A stretch of DNA of 40,890 nt, from NCBI GenBank assembly GCA_018900835.1, contig JAHIFQ010000007.1, positions 1 to 40,890 on the forward strand, read 5' to 3'. The notes beneath the pieces were generated by a model, which was not told where the DNA came from, ran no database searches, and saw only the letters and a program-made list of their open reading frames with translations. Made by a program: the position numbers and the translations under genes. Shown piece after piece: positions 1 to 8,550 of the stretch. Source of the stretch: Patescibacteria group bacterium (GTDB taxonomy: Bacteria; Patescibacteriota; Minisyncoccia; Minisyncoccales; PEYH01). How positions within the stretch are numbered: the first letter of the stretch is position 1; each line of letters begins with the position of its first letter.

Positions 1-1
1 A

Positions 2-2767
2 ACTTTTGCGACTTCAAGCGATACGAATATAGGAATAACCATTACTTCATCGGGCAATGTCCATACTTTTACCTCTAACTGGATAGGAACTCTTGCCGAT
101 GGCAGGATTGCTTCGGCAGCAACTTGGAATGCCAAACAAGACGCTTTGTCTTTTCCTCTTGCTTATGCATCAACCACACACACAACAGCCACAACACCAC
201 TCTCTATTTCCAGTGGAGTTCTTTCTATGCCAACTTCTACGACTGCGGTTAGTGGTTATCTTTCGGCAACAGACTGGACTACTTTTAATAATAAAGTCAG
301 TATGGTTTATCCTGGGGCAGGAATTGCTTTAAGCACTGGTTCTGCTTGGGATACTTCTATTACTAATAATTCAGCTAATTGGAATACCGCTTACACTGAC
401 CGACTTAAATGGGATGGCGGTTCTGCGGGATTGGTAGCGGCAACAGGCAGGACTTCTTTGGAACTTGGTTCTATGTCTTTATTGGCTAATACTGGCTCAA
501 CGACAATTACTACTCTTGGAACCATAGGAACTGGTATTTGGAATGGCACACCTGTTGGCACTCAATGGGGAGGGACTGGACAAAATTGGTTAGCAGTGGC
601 AACGGGTTCAATCGCTTACTTTTCTGATACGGGTGTGATGAATACTTTAGCAAAAGGAAGCGATACTCAAGTTCTTACTTTGGCAAGCGGGATTCCTTCT
701 TGGGCAGCGGCCGCAGGAGGAGGCGAGTGGACTGATTCTGGAACCGTTCTTTATCCAAATGAGATAGGATTAGATAATGTTAGTATAGGAACAACTACAG
801 AACACGCAAAACTTACGGTTCAATCAACATCAACTACCGACATCCTGAACCTCTTTGAAACAGGGGGGACGGAAGTGTTTACTGTTTTGGAGAGTGGCAA
901 CGTCGGCATCGGGACGACGAGTCCAGAAGGATTACTACAAGTTGTTCGCCCAGAAGCTGGAGTTGGAACTATTACTGTAACAGCGTCAGGTACTTCCACA
1001 ATAGGCACAGGAACTCAATTTACTACTGATTTTAATTTGGGTGATAATATCAATGCCAATGCTGAATCACATGTAATTACTGCTATAGCATCTGATACGG
1101 CAATGACAACCACTGCGTGGACTGGTGCTGCTACTGATGTTGCATATACAGTAAACAAATTCAAAAGATTAACAATTGATTCGTTTGGTAACGTTGGTTT
1201 GGGCAAACTTCCCCATAGTCAAGCAAAATTACAAGTAGATGGAAATATCGTAATGGGACATGCTGATGAAGGTGTTGGAATAAGTGGTTATTTAGGATCA
1301 AGCAATGATTGGTATGCTCTAAACCCAAATACTTATGTTATCCCAAATGTAGGGTGGAGGTATCTTGACGATGGATATGGAGGAATATTCGGTTTTATAG
1401 ACGGCGGTTGGCACTTTTTTACCTTGCCATTAAACGCTTCTGGGACTGATGCCGTTGCTTCTGGAATTAGCGAAAAGTTCACAATACTAAATGGCGGCAA
1501 CGTCGGCATCGGGGTAACAGACCCAGACGAGAAATTAGAAGTCAATGGACGAATAAAAATGACTACTTGGACAGCAGACGGAGACACAGCGGCATACAGA
1601 GATACTGCCACCAACGCTATTGCCCTTGTGACATCGGATATAAGGTTGAAAAAAGACATAGAGCCGTTGGCTGGAGCGCTGGATATCATATCTCAATTGA
1701 ACGCATACAAATATCACGACCTTGATGACGCCAATGAGGACAAAAAACGCTTGGGCATAATGGCGCAGGAAGTTCTGCCGGTTATACCGGAATTAACATT
1801 TGCCTTTACAAGAGAGGGAACGGAAGAAAAGTATTACGGCGTTCATTACGATAAGCTCGGCGCGCTTTTGCTTGGGGGCATCAAAGAACAACAATTACAA
1901 ATAGAGGAATTAAAAATATTATTAAATGCGACTAGTACAGATTTGACTGTTGAGGAAAATCAAATGACAGGGCAGATTGTTCAACTGGATGTCAATGAAT
2001 TGAAAACAGGACTTGCGTCACTCGGCTTGGTCATAGATGAAAATGGAGCTTTGGTGATAGACAGTTTGAAAGCCGGAAAATTGGAAGTCGGCACTCAAGC
2101 CAAGCCAACCGGCATTACCTTATATGATGAAGCAACTGGTCAGCCCTATTGTTTGAAGATAAAGAACGGGCAGACCATAACAGAGGCAGGAGAGTGCGTT
2201 GTAGGGGCAGATAGCGTTGTTTCGACAACTCCGGCAAGCAACACAGGCAGTGCGACTACTATTATTTACTATTACGACAATGATGGAGACGGATATGGGG
2301 TATCAAATAATTTTCATGAGGGAAGCCAGATAGAAGGGTATGTGCCGAATAGTGATGACTGTGATGATTGGAGTTCCGCAATCAATCCAAGCGCAGAAGA
2401 GGTTTGCGATGACGGGATAGATAATAATTGTGACGGTCAGATTGATGAAAATTGTGAACAGCCAGAGCCAGTTTGTGAGCCATTAGAAGAGATTTGTGAT
2501 GGATTAGACAACAACTGCGATGGTCAGATTGATGAAAATTGTGATTGCGGGATAACCTCTTGCGACAGCTCCCTAAACTTGGCCGGAGAATGTCAGAATT
2601 CCTGTTTAGGAACAGAAGGGTGCGGAACTTGTGTTGCTTCCTGCGTCTGCGCAGAAGGATTTAACAACTGCGACAACGATTTAACTAATGGTTGTGAAAC
2701 CCAAGGGGAGTGTGTGGTAGAGGAATCGGAGCCAGAGCCAGCTCCCGAACCCGAGATAATTGATTAG
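2..2767 (+). CDS. Phage tail-fibre-like surface protein with S74 chaperone domain and MopE-type repeats (5' partial)
   Basis: The reading frame is open from base 2, so the gene starts before the window. The N-terminal part is Thr/Ser/Gly-rich with fibre-like strands. Three GNVGIG-type repeats follow (near 896, 1190 and 1497), as in trimeric tail-fibre and collar proteins. A Peptidase_S74 intramolecular chaperone domain follows at about 1631-1920: TSDIRLKKDIE at 1631-1663 supplies the Ser (1634) and the Lys five residues later that form the self-cleavage dyad in this family, then IMAQEV and a coiled helix. After it come a Ser/Thr linker and two MopE-like metal-binding motifs (DNDGDGYG near 2278; two CDG-x-DNNCDGQIDENC units near 2404 and 2500), and a Cys-rich, acidic tail. 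This suggests an exported, trimerising adhesin whose C-terminal chaperone would be cleaved off. The cleavage and metal binding are inferred from the families. Confidence 0.85.
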   Translation, partial: TFATSSDTNIGITITSSGNVHTFTSNWIGTLADGRIASAATWNAKQDALSFPLAYASTTHTTATTPLSISSGVLSMPTSTTAVSGYLSATDWTTFNNKVSMVYPGAGIALSTGSAWDTSITNNSANWNTAYTDRLKWDGGSAGLVAATGRTSLELGSMSLLANTGSTTITTLGTIGTGIWNGTPVGTQWGGTGQNWLAVATGSIAYFSDTGVMNTLAKGSDTQVLTLASGIPSWAAAAGGGEWTDSGTVLYPNEIGLDNVSIGTTTEHAKLTVQSTSTTDILNLFETGGTEVFTVLESGNVGIGTTSPEGLLQVVRPEAGVGTITVTASGTSTIGTGTQFTTDFNLGDNINANAESHVITAIASDTAMTTTAWTGAATDVAYTVNKFKRLTIDSFGNVGLGKLPHSQAKLQVDGNIVMGHADEGVGISGYLGSSNDWYALNPNTYVIPNVGWRYLDDGYGGIFGFIDGGWHFFTLPLNASGTDAVASGISEKFTILNGGNVGIGVTDPDEKLEVNGRIKMTTWTADGDTAAYRDTATNAIALVTSDIRLKKDIEPLAGALDIISQLNAYKYHDLDDANEDKKRLGIMAQEVLPVIPELTFAFTREGTEEKYYGVHYDKLGALLLGGIKEQQLQIEELKILLNATSTDLTVEENQMTGQIVQLDVNELKTGLASLGLVIDENGALVIDSLKAGKLEVGTQAKPTGITLYDEATGQPYCLKIKNGQTITEAGECVVGADSVVSTTPASNTGSATTIIYYYDNDGDGYGVSNNFHEGSQIEGYVPNSDDCDDWSSAINPSAEEVCDDGIDNNCDGQIDENCEQPEPVCEPLEEICDGLDNNCDGQIDENCDCGITSCDSSLNLAGECQNSCLGTEGCGTCVASCVCAEGFNNCDNDLTNGCETQGECVVEESEPEPAPEPEIID

Positions 2768-2915
2768 CGTCAATTATTATTGATTATTAATAACTGATCA
2801 TTAAGAAAAAAAGAAAAAAAAGAAAAAGAAAGATAAAGAGAGCGTATTGAAGTCTGATTCCGACCGACAGAATAAAGAACAAAAAAGAAAAAATAATTGA
2901 TAATTCAGGAAAAAA

Positions 2916-3494
2916 ATGGCTGAAATTGAGATAAAAATAAATAAATTATTAGAAAACCTTAAAAATAAGAAAGTTGGGGTGTTTTGTGATGATTCTAATC
3001 TTTATCACTCCTATATTAAATATCGCTGGAGAATTGATATTAAAAGATTTAGAGAATTTTTAGAAGCTCACTGCGATTTACAATTTATCAATTATTATAT
3101 CGCGGTGCCTGACAAAAGCGATGCTGTTTATTTTGGAACACAAAAATTTTTGAAGAATATAAAACCCTATGTAACAGTTAAAGAAAAGAGATTAAAATAT
3201 ACTCCTATGGCTGGTAAGTTTATGAAAAAAGGAGATGTTGATGTAGAAATTGTTTTAGGTGTTGTAAGGGAGATTGACGATTTGGACATAGTTATAATAG
3301 TTAGCGGTGATAGTGATTTTTATGAGTTGAAGAATTATATAGTAAAAGACAAAGGGAAGAATATTATTTTTTGGGCTTTTGAGAAAAATATGGCATGGGA
3401 GTTAAAATATTGCTGGCATTTATATTTAGATGATTATAAGAAGGAAATAGAGCTGAATTTAGAAAGAAAACCCCCGGGTTTTACCCCAGGGTAG
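2916..3494 (+). CDS. NYN-domain (LabA/DUF88, PIN-like) putative ribonuclease 1
   Basis: 192 residues. The NYN fold motifs are in order: FCDDSNLY (residues 23-30) with the first acidic pair and Asn, GDVDVEI (106-112) with the central Asp, and VSGDSDF (129-135) with the last Asp pair. These acidic residues would bind a divalent metal for RNA cleavage, as in PIN-like nucleases; no substrate can be read from sequence. The start ATG has a weak AGGA site about 7 bases upstream. The 148 bases before it are A-rich and low in complexity. The last codons (PPGFTPG) are encoded by a GC-rich hairpin that serves as a terminator on the opposite strand, so the gene end overlaps a predicted convergent short RNA. 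It is one of three NYN genes in the window that share this downstream arrangement. Confidence 0.8.
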   Translation: MAEIEIKINKLLENLKNKKVGVFCDDSNLYHSYIKYRWRIDIKRFREFLEAHCDLQFINYYIAVPDKSDAVYFGTQKFLKNIKPYVTVKEKRLKYTPMAGKFMKKGDVDVEIVLGVVREIDDLDIVIIVSGDSDFYELKNYIVKDKGKNIIFWAFEKNMAWELKYCWHLYLDDYKKEIELNLERKPPGFTPG

Positions 3495-3501
3495 CGTTGC
3501 T
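3464..3501 (-). ncRNA. Putative short convergent RNA at the end of NYN gene 1
   Basis: A consensus minus-strand promoter (3508-3535) would start an RNA near 3501. A hairpin at 3471-3491 (arms CCCTGGGG and CCCGGGGG, one mismatch, loop TAAAA) followed by TTTTCTTTC on the minus strand would end it near 3464. A small TAGC-AAC-GCTA hairpin precedes the terminator. The RNA would be only about 40 nt, and its 3' half is antisense to the last codons of the NYN gene. Transcription is inferred only. Confidence 0.35.
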
Positions 3502-3507
3502 ATCTTG

Positions 3508-3535
3508 AGTATAGCAAATCCAAAAAGCTTGTCAA
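3508..3535 (-). promoter_or_regulatory. Convergent sigma70-type promoter P1
   Basis: Read on the minus strand: TTGACA (3535-3530), a 16-bp spacer, TATACT (3513-3508). The bases before the -10 box are ATTTGC, shared with the three other copies in the window. It points into the 3' end of the NYN gene rather than toward any annotated minus-strand gene. Confidence 0.6.
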
Positions 3536-3560
3536 GTGGATAGCGGTTAAAGCTGTGTAG

Positions 3561-6500
3561 ATGTCAAACATCTATGCCAAGAGAGCAACAAACCCCACGA
3601 GGCCCGGCCTCGTTGATGAGGCCGGGCCTCAAAGACAAAAAAGAAAAAACAAAAAATTAAAACCAATGATCACTGATTATTTATCAATAATCAATAAGAA
3701 GTGGAAAAAACTCCCAAAGAAGAAAAAAATCCAATATATCACTGGAGCGGTTTTGGTTTTGGCAGTGGTTTTAGGGCTTTCTTTTTATTTTTTTCAAGGC
3801 AGATCAGCAGAAGCTGATTGGTTTGACGATGGATGGCACTACAGACGAAAGCTTACTTTTAATAACGCCAGCTCCACAGAAAATCTGGCGAATTTTCCGG
3901 TTTTGGTGAGTTTAAACTCGTCACGGATTGATTACGCAAACACACAGAACAGCGGACAAGATATCCGTTTCACCGACCCAAATGGAGTGATTTTAAAATA
4001 TGAAATAGAAAAGTGGGACGAAGCAGCTACCTCTACTGTCTGGGTAAAAATTCCCCAAATAGATGCTCAGTCCACAATTGACTACATATATATGTATTAT
4101 GGAAACCCTGATGCTTCTGATGCGCAGGATGCGGAAAATGTCTGGGATTCAAATTTCAAAATAGTCCAGCATTTACAAGAATCATCAACATCATCCAGCG
4201 CTTACATAGATTCTACTTCCAATAATTATGACGGAACCGCCACTTCCAGTTTTGCTTCAGAAAATTTAGATGCTGTTGGAAAAATTGACGGCGCAAATGA
4301 TTTTGACGGCACAGATGATTGGATAGATATCGGCGCCTCATACAATGGCGTAAAAACAGTAGAGCTTTGGATAAAGGCGGATAACACAACTAAGGATATT
4401 ATTGACTTAAACGGCAGCGCTTATGTTAGTGTCAGTAGCGGTAATGCCACTACTACTGGTTTTACCAGTCCCACAATCTATGTAAACGGAATAGCCACCA
4501 CTACAATAGACACGAATTGGCGATATGTGGTTGTGACTACTGATACCGGCTTAAACGCTAGTGATTTGGATATCGGGAGAAGAGAGGGAGCCACTTATTT
4601 TGACGGCATTATGGACGAAGTCCGCATTTCAAGCTCTGCCCGCTCTGCGGAATGGATTGAGGCGCAGTATTTGAGTATGACAGATACATATATTACTTAT
4701 GGCGCAGAAGAAAATCAGGAGGGCGCGATAGTTGTTTGGCATTTTAACGAGGGCTCGGGCTCTACTGCTTATGATGGCTCAAATTATGACAATGACCTTA
4801 CAATCTCCGGCGCCAGCTGGATTACTGGAAAATTCGGCAACGGCTTGAGTTTTGACGGCACAGATGATGTTGCCACTACTTCCGACTCTTCCACATTAAG
4901 CCCGACCAGTTCATTTTCCATCACTGCCTGGATTAAAAGGGACGCTTCTTCAAATATAGATATTATTGCCAACAAATGGAATAATTCTTCAGCCAGTTAT
5001 AGATTTTTGATTGACTCTTCCGACCAATTGGCTTTGGCCTTGGAAAACTCCGCTGCTGGCTCTACTTCCACCAGCGCCACTACAATCACTGACACTGATT
5101 GGCACCATGTGGTGGCTGTTTATAATTCTGTAACTCCTTCAGTTTCCTTTTATATTGACGGGCAGGCGGAATCCTCTGTAACAACCACTGGCTGGGAAGT
5201 AGGGAATACGGCTAATCTACTAGTGCAACTTCGAGGAGCAAGCGCAGTTTTTAAAGATGCTGATGAAGCGTATATTTTTGGTGGTTATAATAATAGCGAT
5301 TCCCAATTCAATACTAATATCTATAAATTTGACCCATCTTCGCCTACAACTAATTCCACTGACACGGGCCATGATTTGCCTCAAGGATTGGAATATGCCC
5401 CTGCTGTTTATTATTCCTCAACCAACAAGGCATATATTTTTGGCGGTTATTGGTTATCAGGGACTGATGCGACATATACTGATGAAATTGTTGAATATAG
5501 TATAGCTAGTGGAGTTGCCACATCCACTTCCATTGGCGATTTGCCGGTTCAGTTAGCCGGGGCTAGCGCAGCCCTGAATACCACCAACAATCTTATATAC
5601 ATTTTTGGCGGTTGGGATAATACTAATTCCCAATTTAATACTAATATTTATACTTTTGACCCTGCTTCGCCTTCAAGCAATGCTGTTGACACTACGCACG
5701 ACTTGCCTTCCGGGAGAGAAGACGCGCCGGCTGTTTATGATTCTGCTGGAGCAAAGTTTTATATCTTTGGCGGTTATCAAGGAACAACAACGCCCACTTA
5801 TTTAACAGAGGTTGTCCAGTATAATTATTCCAGTGGGGTAGCCACCACTACAAGTATAGGCGCGCTTCCAAAACAATTAAGAGGAACATCAGCAACTTAT
5901 AAAGATTCCAACGAGATATACATATTTGGAGGGTGGAATAATACCGACGAAATATACAATACCAATATTTATAAATTTGACCCTTCTTCTCCGTCCACGG
6001 CTGTTTCTGACACTGGTTATGATTTGCCGACCGGGCTTAAAGACGCGCCAGCAATTCATGACACGAGCGGAGGGAAGAATTTTATCTTCGGCGGATTTTA
6101 CGGCACCACCACGCCTGTTTATTTAACCAATATCGCCAAATTTAATCCCAGTTTATCAACGCCTGTTTCTTCAATAACTGACGGGTCGCAAAGTTTTGTT
6201 GTGGGCGCTGGCGAAGCAGCAGCTGATTCTTATAATAATTTTTTTGGAGGCGACATTGATGAACTTTATTTCTATAATTTCACCCTAACATCAGCGCAGG
6301 TTTTAAGGAATTATAACGCCGAATTAGCCGCCGCCCTGCCCATTCAATTCGGTTCAGGCACTGTAGGGACAACTACTGCGCCAATTGCTTATTTTAGGTT
6401 TGATACCGGCGCCGGGACAACCGGTTATGACGACACCACGAATAATAATGATTTGGCGATTTCGGGGGCGACATGGACAAGTTCCGGGAAATTCGGAAAT

Positions 6501-7709
6501 GCTTTGTCTTTTGACGGCACGAATGATGTGGCAACCAGTTCTAATTCAGCGAGTACAAACATACAAGGAAACTTATCAATTTCTGCTTGGGTGAAGGCGA
6601 CCAATTTTGCCACAACCACGCAACAATGGCTCGTCCACAAGGATTCGGGCACTGCGGGATACGCTTTTGGATTCGGCACAAGCGCTAATACGATGGTCCT
6701 TAAAATTGACGGAACCAATTATGAGTCAGACGCAACATTTTCGCTGACTAACAGCACTTGGCATCATTTTGGAGCAACGCTTTCCGGCACTTCAACTACT
6801 TTTTATCTTGACGGCAAGGCATTGGGGGGAGTGGTTAACGGCGCTAACGCGCCTCCGGCAGATGCGTCAAGCACAATGGTAAGAATCGGTTCTGACGGGA
6901 CAAATTATTTCTCCGGTATTTTGGACGAAGTCCGGATTTACAACTACGCCCGCACTGCTCTTGAAATGAGAGTGGATTATAATCAAGGAATGGCAGTTGT
7001 TTTGGGAGGAGGGACAACAGCTGGGACAAGCAGTGTGGCTTATTGGAGATTTGACGAAAATCAAGGAGGAACTGTTTATGATGATTCAGCGAATAACAAT
7101 AACGGAACAGTGTCCGCAAGTAGTACTATGGGGAATTGGACAACTGGCAAATACGGCAATGCGATTGATTTTGACGGCACGAATGATTATATTCAGGTCT
7201 CGGATTCAACTTCAACCAGCATTACAGGCGATTTAACAATTTCTGCATGGATTAGGCCGGATGTAGTTTCAAAAGAACAGACGATTTTGGGAAAATGGGA
7301 TGAAACAACAGCAAATAATGATAGGAGTTATCGGTTGTGGCTTGATTCGTCAAACAAATTGAACTTGTCAGTTTCTACTGACGGGTCTGCTGTGGTTACC
7401 CATACAGGAGATACAGCATTATCAGCCAGCACTTGGTATCATGTTGAAGCAACTTATGATACTAGCACGAGTATGGATGTGTATCTTAATGGTAAATTAG
7501 ATGCTGCACAGAAAACAGCAAGCGTGCCGGCTTCAATAGATGATAATGTTTCAAATCTATATATGGGAGCTAAAGAAAACACTTCAGGCAATATTGATAC
7601 AAAGTTTGATGGAGCCATAGATGATGTCCGGCTGTATAACTATGCAAGGTCGGCAAGCCAAGTTTTAATTGACTATAATGGTGGGTTTGCGGTGCGATTG
7701 GGACAGTGA
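3561..7709 (+). CDS. Large surface protein: DUF2341, four LamG/concanavalin-like domains, inserted six-repeat Kelch region
   Basis: 1382 residues. A Lys-rich cytoplasmic N-terminus is followed by one membrane segment at about residues 59-79, then a DUF2341-like domain (from WFDDGWHYRRKL). Four LamG/concanavalin-like glucanase-fold domains follow, each with the pattern WHFNEG/FGNGLSFDGTDD...WHHV...IDEVRIYNYAR. Inside the second LamG domain, between its DG strand and the closing GGDIDELYFYN strand, lie six Kelch motifs (IFGGY/IFGGW) in three tandem pairs (about residues 554-870). The product is probably anchored in the membrane by the N-terminal helix and binds sugars or proteins outside the cell. 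The annotated ATG is kept, but a 13-bp palindrome (3599-3630) lies inside its first codons. ATG 3666 (MITDYLS) is an alternative start that would exclude the palindrome. The gene ends against convergent promoter P2. Confidence 0.85.
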   Translation: MSNIYAKRATNPTRPGLVDEAGPQRQKRKNKKLKPMITDYLSIINKKWKKLPKKKKIQYITGAVLVLAVVLGLSFYFFQGRSAEADWFDDGWHYRRKLTFNNASSTENLANFPVLVSLNSSRIDYANTQNSGQDIRFTDPNGVILKYEIEKWDEAATSTVWVKIPQIDAQSTIDYIYMYYGNPDASDAQDAENVWDSNFKIVQHLQESSTSSSAYIDSTSNNYDGTATSSFASENLDAVGKIDGANDFDGTDDWIDIGASYNGVKTVELWIKADNTTKDIIDLNGSAYVSVSSGNATTTGFTSPTIYVNGIATTTIDTNWRYVVVTTDTGLNASDLDIGRREGATYFDGIMDEVRISSSARSAEWIEAQYLSMTDTYITYGAEENQEGAIVVWHFNEGSGSTAYDGSNYDNDLTISGASWITGKFGNGLSFDGTDDVATTSDSSTLSPTSSFSITAWIKRDASSNIDIIANKWNNSSASYRFLIDSSDQLALALENSAAGSTSTSATTITDTDWHHVVAVYNSVTPSVSFYIDGQAESSVTTTGWEVGNTANLLVQLRGASAVFKDADEAYIFGGYNNSDSQFNTNIYKFDPSSPTTNSTDTGHDLPQGLEYAPAVYYSSTNKAYIFGGYWLSGTDATYTDEIVEYSIASGVATSTSIGDLPVQLAGASAALNTTNNLIYIFGGWDNTNSQFNTNIYTFDPASPSSNAVDTTHDLPSGREDAPAVYDSAGAKFYIFGGYQGTTTPTYLTEVVQYNYSSGVATTTSIGALPKQLRGTSATYKDSNEIYIFGGWNNTDEIYNTNIYKFDPSSPSTAVSDTGYDLPTGLKDAPAIHDTSGGKNFIFGGFYGTTTPVYLTNIAKFNPSLSTPVSSITDGSQSFVVGAGEAAADSYNNFFGGDIDELYFYNFTLTSAQVLRNYNAELAAALPIQFGSGTVGTTTAPIAYFRFDTGAGTTGYDDTTNNNDLAISGATWTSSGKFGNALSFDGTNDVATSSNSASTNIQGNLSISAWVKATNFATTTQQWLVHKDSGTAGYAFGFGTSANTMVLKIDGTNYESDATFSLTNSTWHHFGATLSGTSTTFYLDGKALGGVVNGANAPPADASSTMVRIGSDGTNYFSGILDEVRIYNYARTALEMRVDYNQGMAVVLGGGTTAGTSSVAYWRFDENQGGTVYDDSANNNNGTVSASSTMGNWTTGKYGNAIDFDGTNDYIQVSDSTSTSITGDLTISAWIRPDVVSKEQTILGKWDETTANNDRSYRLWLDSSNKLNLSVSTDGSAVVTHTGDTALSASTWYHVEATYDTSTSMDVYLNGKLDAAQKTASVPASIDDNVSNLYMGAKENTSGNIDTKFDGAIDDVRLYNYARSASQVLIDYNGGFAVRLGQ
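3599..3630. repeat. GC-rich palindrome in the LamG gene start
   Basis: Perfect 13-bp arms, GAGGCCCGGCCTC and GAGGCCGGGCCTC, with a 6-base loop. The element is far richer in GC than its surroundings. It is related in pattern to the terminator hairpin at 25195-25231 (GAGACCCGTCCTC). Confidence 0.85.
5221..6170 (+). repeat. Three tandem Kelch-pair units within the LamG gene
   Basis: Three units of about 320-330 bp, each coding for two Kelch motifs, repeat with the phrases QLRGASA, IFGG, TNIYKFDPSSP, GYDLP and APA. Six IFGG motifs in total would fit a six-bladed propeller. Confidence 0.75.
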
Positions 7710-7727
7710 TTATGAATGGGATAGAAA

Positions 7728-7806
7728 GCAAAAGAAGCCACCTTGTAAGGCGACTTCCTCTGTGACACACAGGGTAGAACCCATAGTGTGGATCCTCCTG
7801 TCTTCT
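7728..7806 (-). ncRNA. Putative short convergent RNA at the end of the LamG gene
   Basis: The predicted start is near 7806, about 7 bases from TATACT of promoter P2. The end is a strong hairpin at 7734-7757 with an 11-bp stem (two G-T pairs), loop ACA and a following TTTTGC on the minus strand. Between them the RNA can form an ACAC...GTGT stem around GGGTTCTACCC. Length would be about 79 nt. No expression evidence is available. Confidence 0.4.
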
Positions 7807-7812
7807 AATAGT

Positions 7813-7840
7813 AGTATAGCAAATCAAAAGGGGTTGTCAA
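7813..7840 (-). promoter_or_regulatory. Convergent sigma70-type promoter P2
   Basis: Minus strand TTGACA (7840-7835), 16-bp spacer, TATACT (7818-7813). It is the edge of the 127-bp direct repeat that recurs at 8523. Confidence 0.6.
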
Positions 7841-7939
7841 TAGGGAGGAATAATAAATTTTTAATTTCTAATTTTGAATTTTGAATCAATTTTGAATGAA
7901 TCAATTTTGAAAGGAAAAAAGGAGAGAGAATTTTGAAAC
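7813..7939. repeat. Direct repeat DR1 upstream of NYN gene 2
   Basis: 127 bp, nearly identical to 8523-8642 apart from a 7-base indel and one substitution. It contains the outward minus-strand promoter, a run of TTTTGAAT-type tandem words and an AGGAGAGAG purine stretch just before the next gene. The two copies bracket NYN gene 2 exactly. Confidence 0.9.
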
Positions 7940-7940
7940 A

Positions 7941-8462
7941 ATGAATATGATTTCCAAATATCTTAAAGGAGGAGTTTTAGTGATAATTGACGCTGCCAAT
8001 CTCGAAAGTTCAGTTAAAGATTTAGGTTGGTGGATTGACTATATCAAATTGCGCGATTTATTTGATGAAGGCAATTTGGTTGAAATTAGAAATTACTGTG
8101 TTCATCACGGTACTGATAATCAAAACAAGTTTTTTACTTTTTTAAAAAATAATGGGTTTTCCCTGATAACTAAACCCTTGAAAGTTATCCGACAGACAGA
8201 TATTGAAAAAGGAGATTTGAGAAAAGCCAATTTTGATGTTGAGATCGCCATTGACGCCATAGAAATGGCAGATAGATACGATACTATAGTTTTATTTTCG
8301 GGTGATAGTGATTTCAATTATTTGCTTAGGATTTTGCAGAGAAAAAACAAAAGAACGATTGTTATCTCCACAAAATATCATATAGCAAAAGAATTGATAG
8401 CCAGCAGCGATAAATATATAGAACTTGAGAAATTAAAGCCATTTATTGCTCGTGAAAAATAA
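7941..8462 (+). CDS. NYN-domain (LabA/DUF88, PIN-like) putative ribonuclease 2
   Basis: 173 residues, a full NYN domain. IIDAAN (15-20) holds the first Asp and the Asn, GWWIDYIKL (29-37) is the typical second strand/helix, ITKPLKVI (76-83) precedes the variable loop, NFDVEIAIDA (97-106) holds the central Asp residues, and FSGDSDF (119-125) the last pair. A metal-dependent RNA nuclease role is inferred from the family. ATG 7941 is chosen; MISKYL at 7947 is equally possible. The purine-rich end of repeat DR1 supplies a distant ribosome-binding region. The gene lies between direct repeats DR1 and DR2, so gene plus one repeat looks like a duplicated or movable unit. A hairpin starting six bases after the stop terminates a predicted convergent RNA. 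Confidence 0.85.
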   Translation: MNMISKYLKGGVLVIIDAANLESSVKDLGWWIDYIKLRDLFDEGNLVEIRNYCVHHGTDNQNKFFTFLKNNGFSLITKPLKVIRQTDIEKGDLRKANFDVEIAIDAIEMADRYDTIVLFSGDSDFNYLLRILQRKNKRTIVISTKYHIAKELIASSDKYIELEKLKPFIAREK

Positions 8463-8516
8463 CGAAAGCCCGTCTTTTGCAACGGGCAGTTGATGACGGA
8501 TGGTGTTCCCACCCGC
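8456..8516 (-). ncRNA. Putative short convergent RNA at the end of NYN gene 2
   Basis: The predicted start is near 8516 from promoter P3. A first stem-loop is possible over 8492-8522 (GATGA...CGG with CCGTCATC). The terminator-like hairpin is 8468-8487 (GCCCGTT/GACGGGC, loop GCAAAA), followed on the minus strand by TTTCGTTATTTTTC. Length would be about 60 nt. Confidence 0.4.
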
Positions 8517-8522
8517 ATCATC

Positions 8523-8550
8523 AGTATAGCAAATCAAAAGGGGTTGTCAA
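8523..8550 (-). promoter_or_regulatory. Convergent sigma70-type promoter P3
   Basis: Minus strand TTGACA (8550-8545), 16-bp spacer, TATACT (8528-8523). The spacer is identical to that of P2. Confidence 0.6.

Noticed and set aside
1333-1689. 118-codon minus-strand ORF in the S74 gene
   Set aside because: Shadow of the plus-strand gene with no domain pattern.
3471-3491. Hairpin as plus-strand terminator of NYN gene 1
   Set aside because: No T run follows on the plus strand, and the hairpin lies before the stop codon; the T run is on the minus strand.
7710-7784. 24-codon minus-strand ORF with an AGGAGG site nine bases before its ATG
   Set aside because: The terminator hairpin at 7734-7757 would end the RNA before the stop codon; there is no homology to judge it by.
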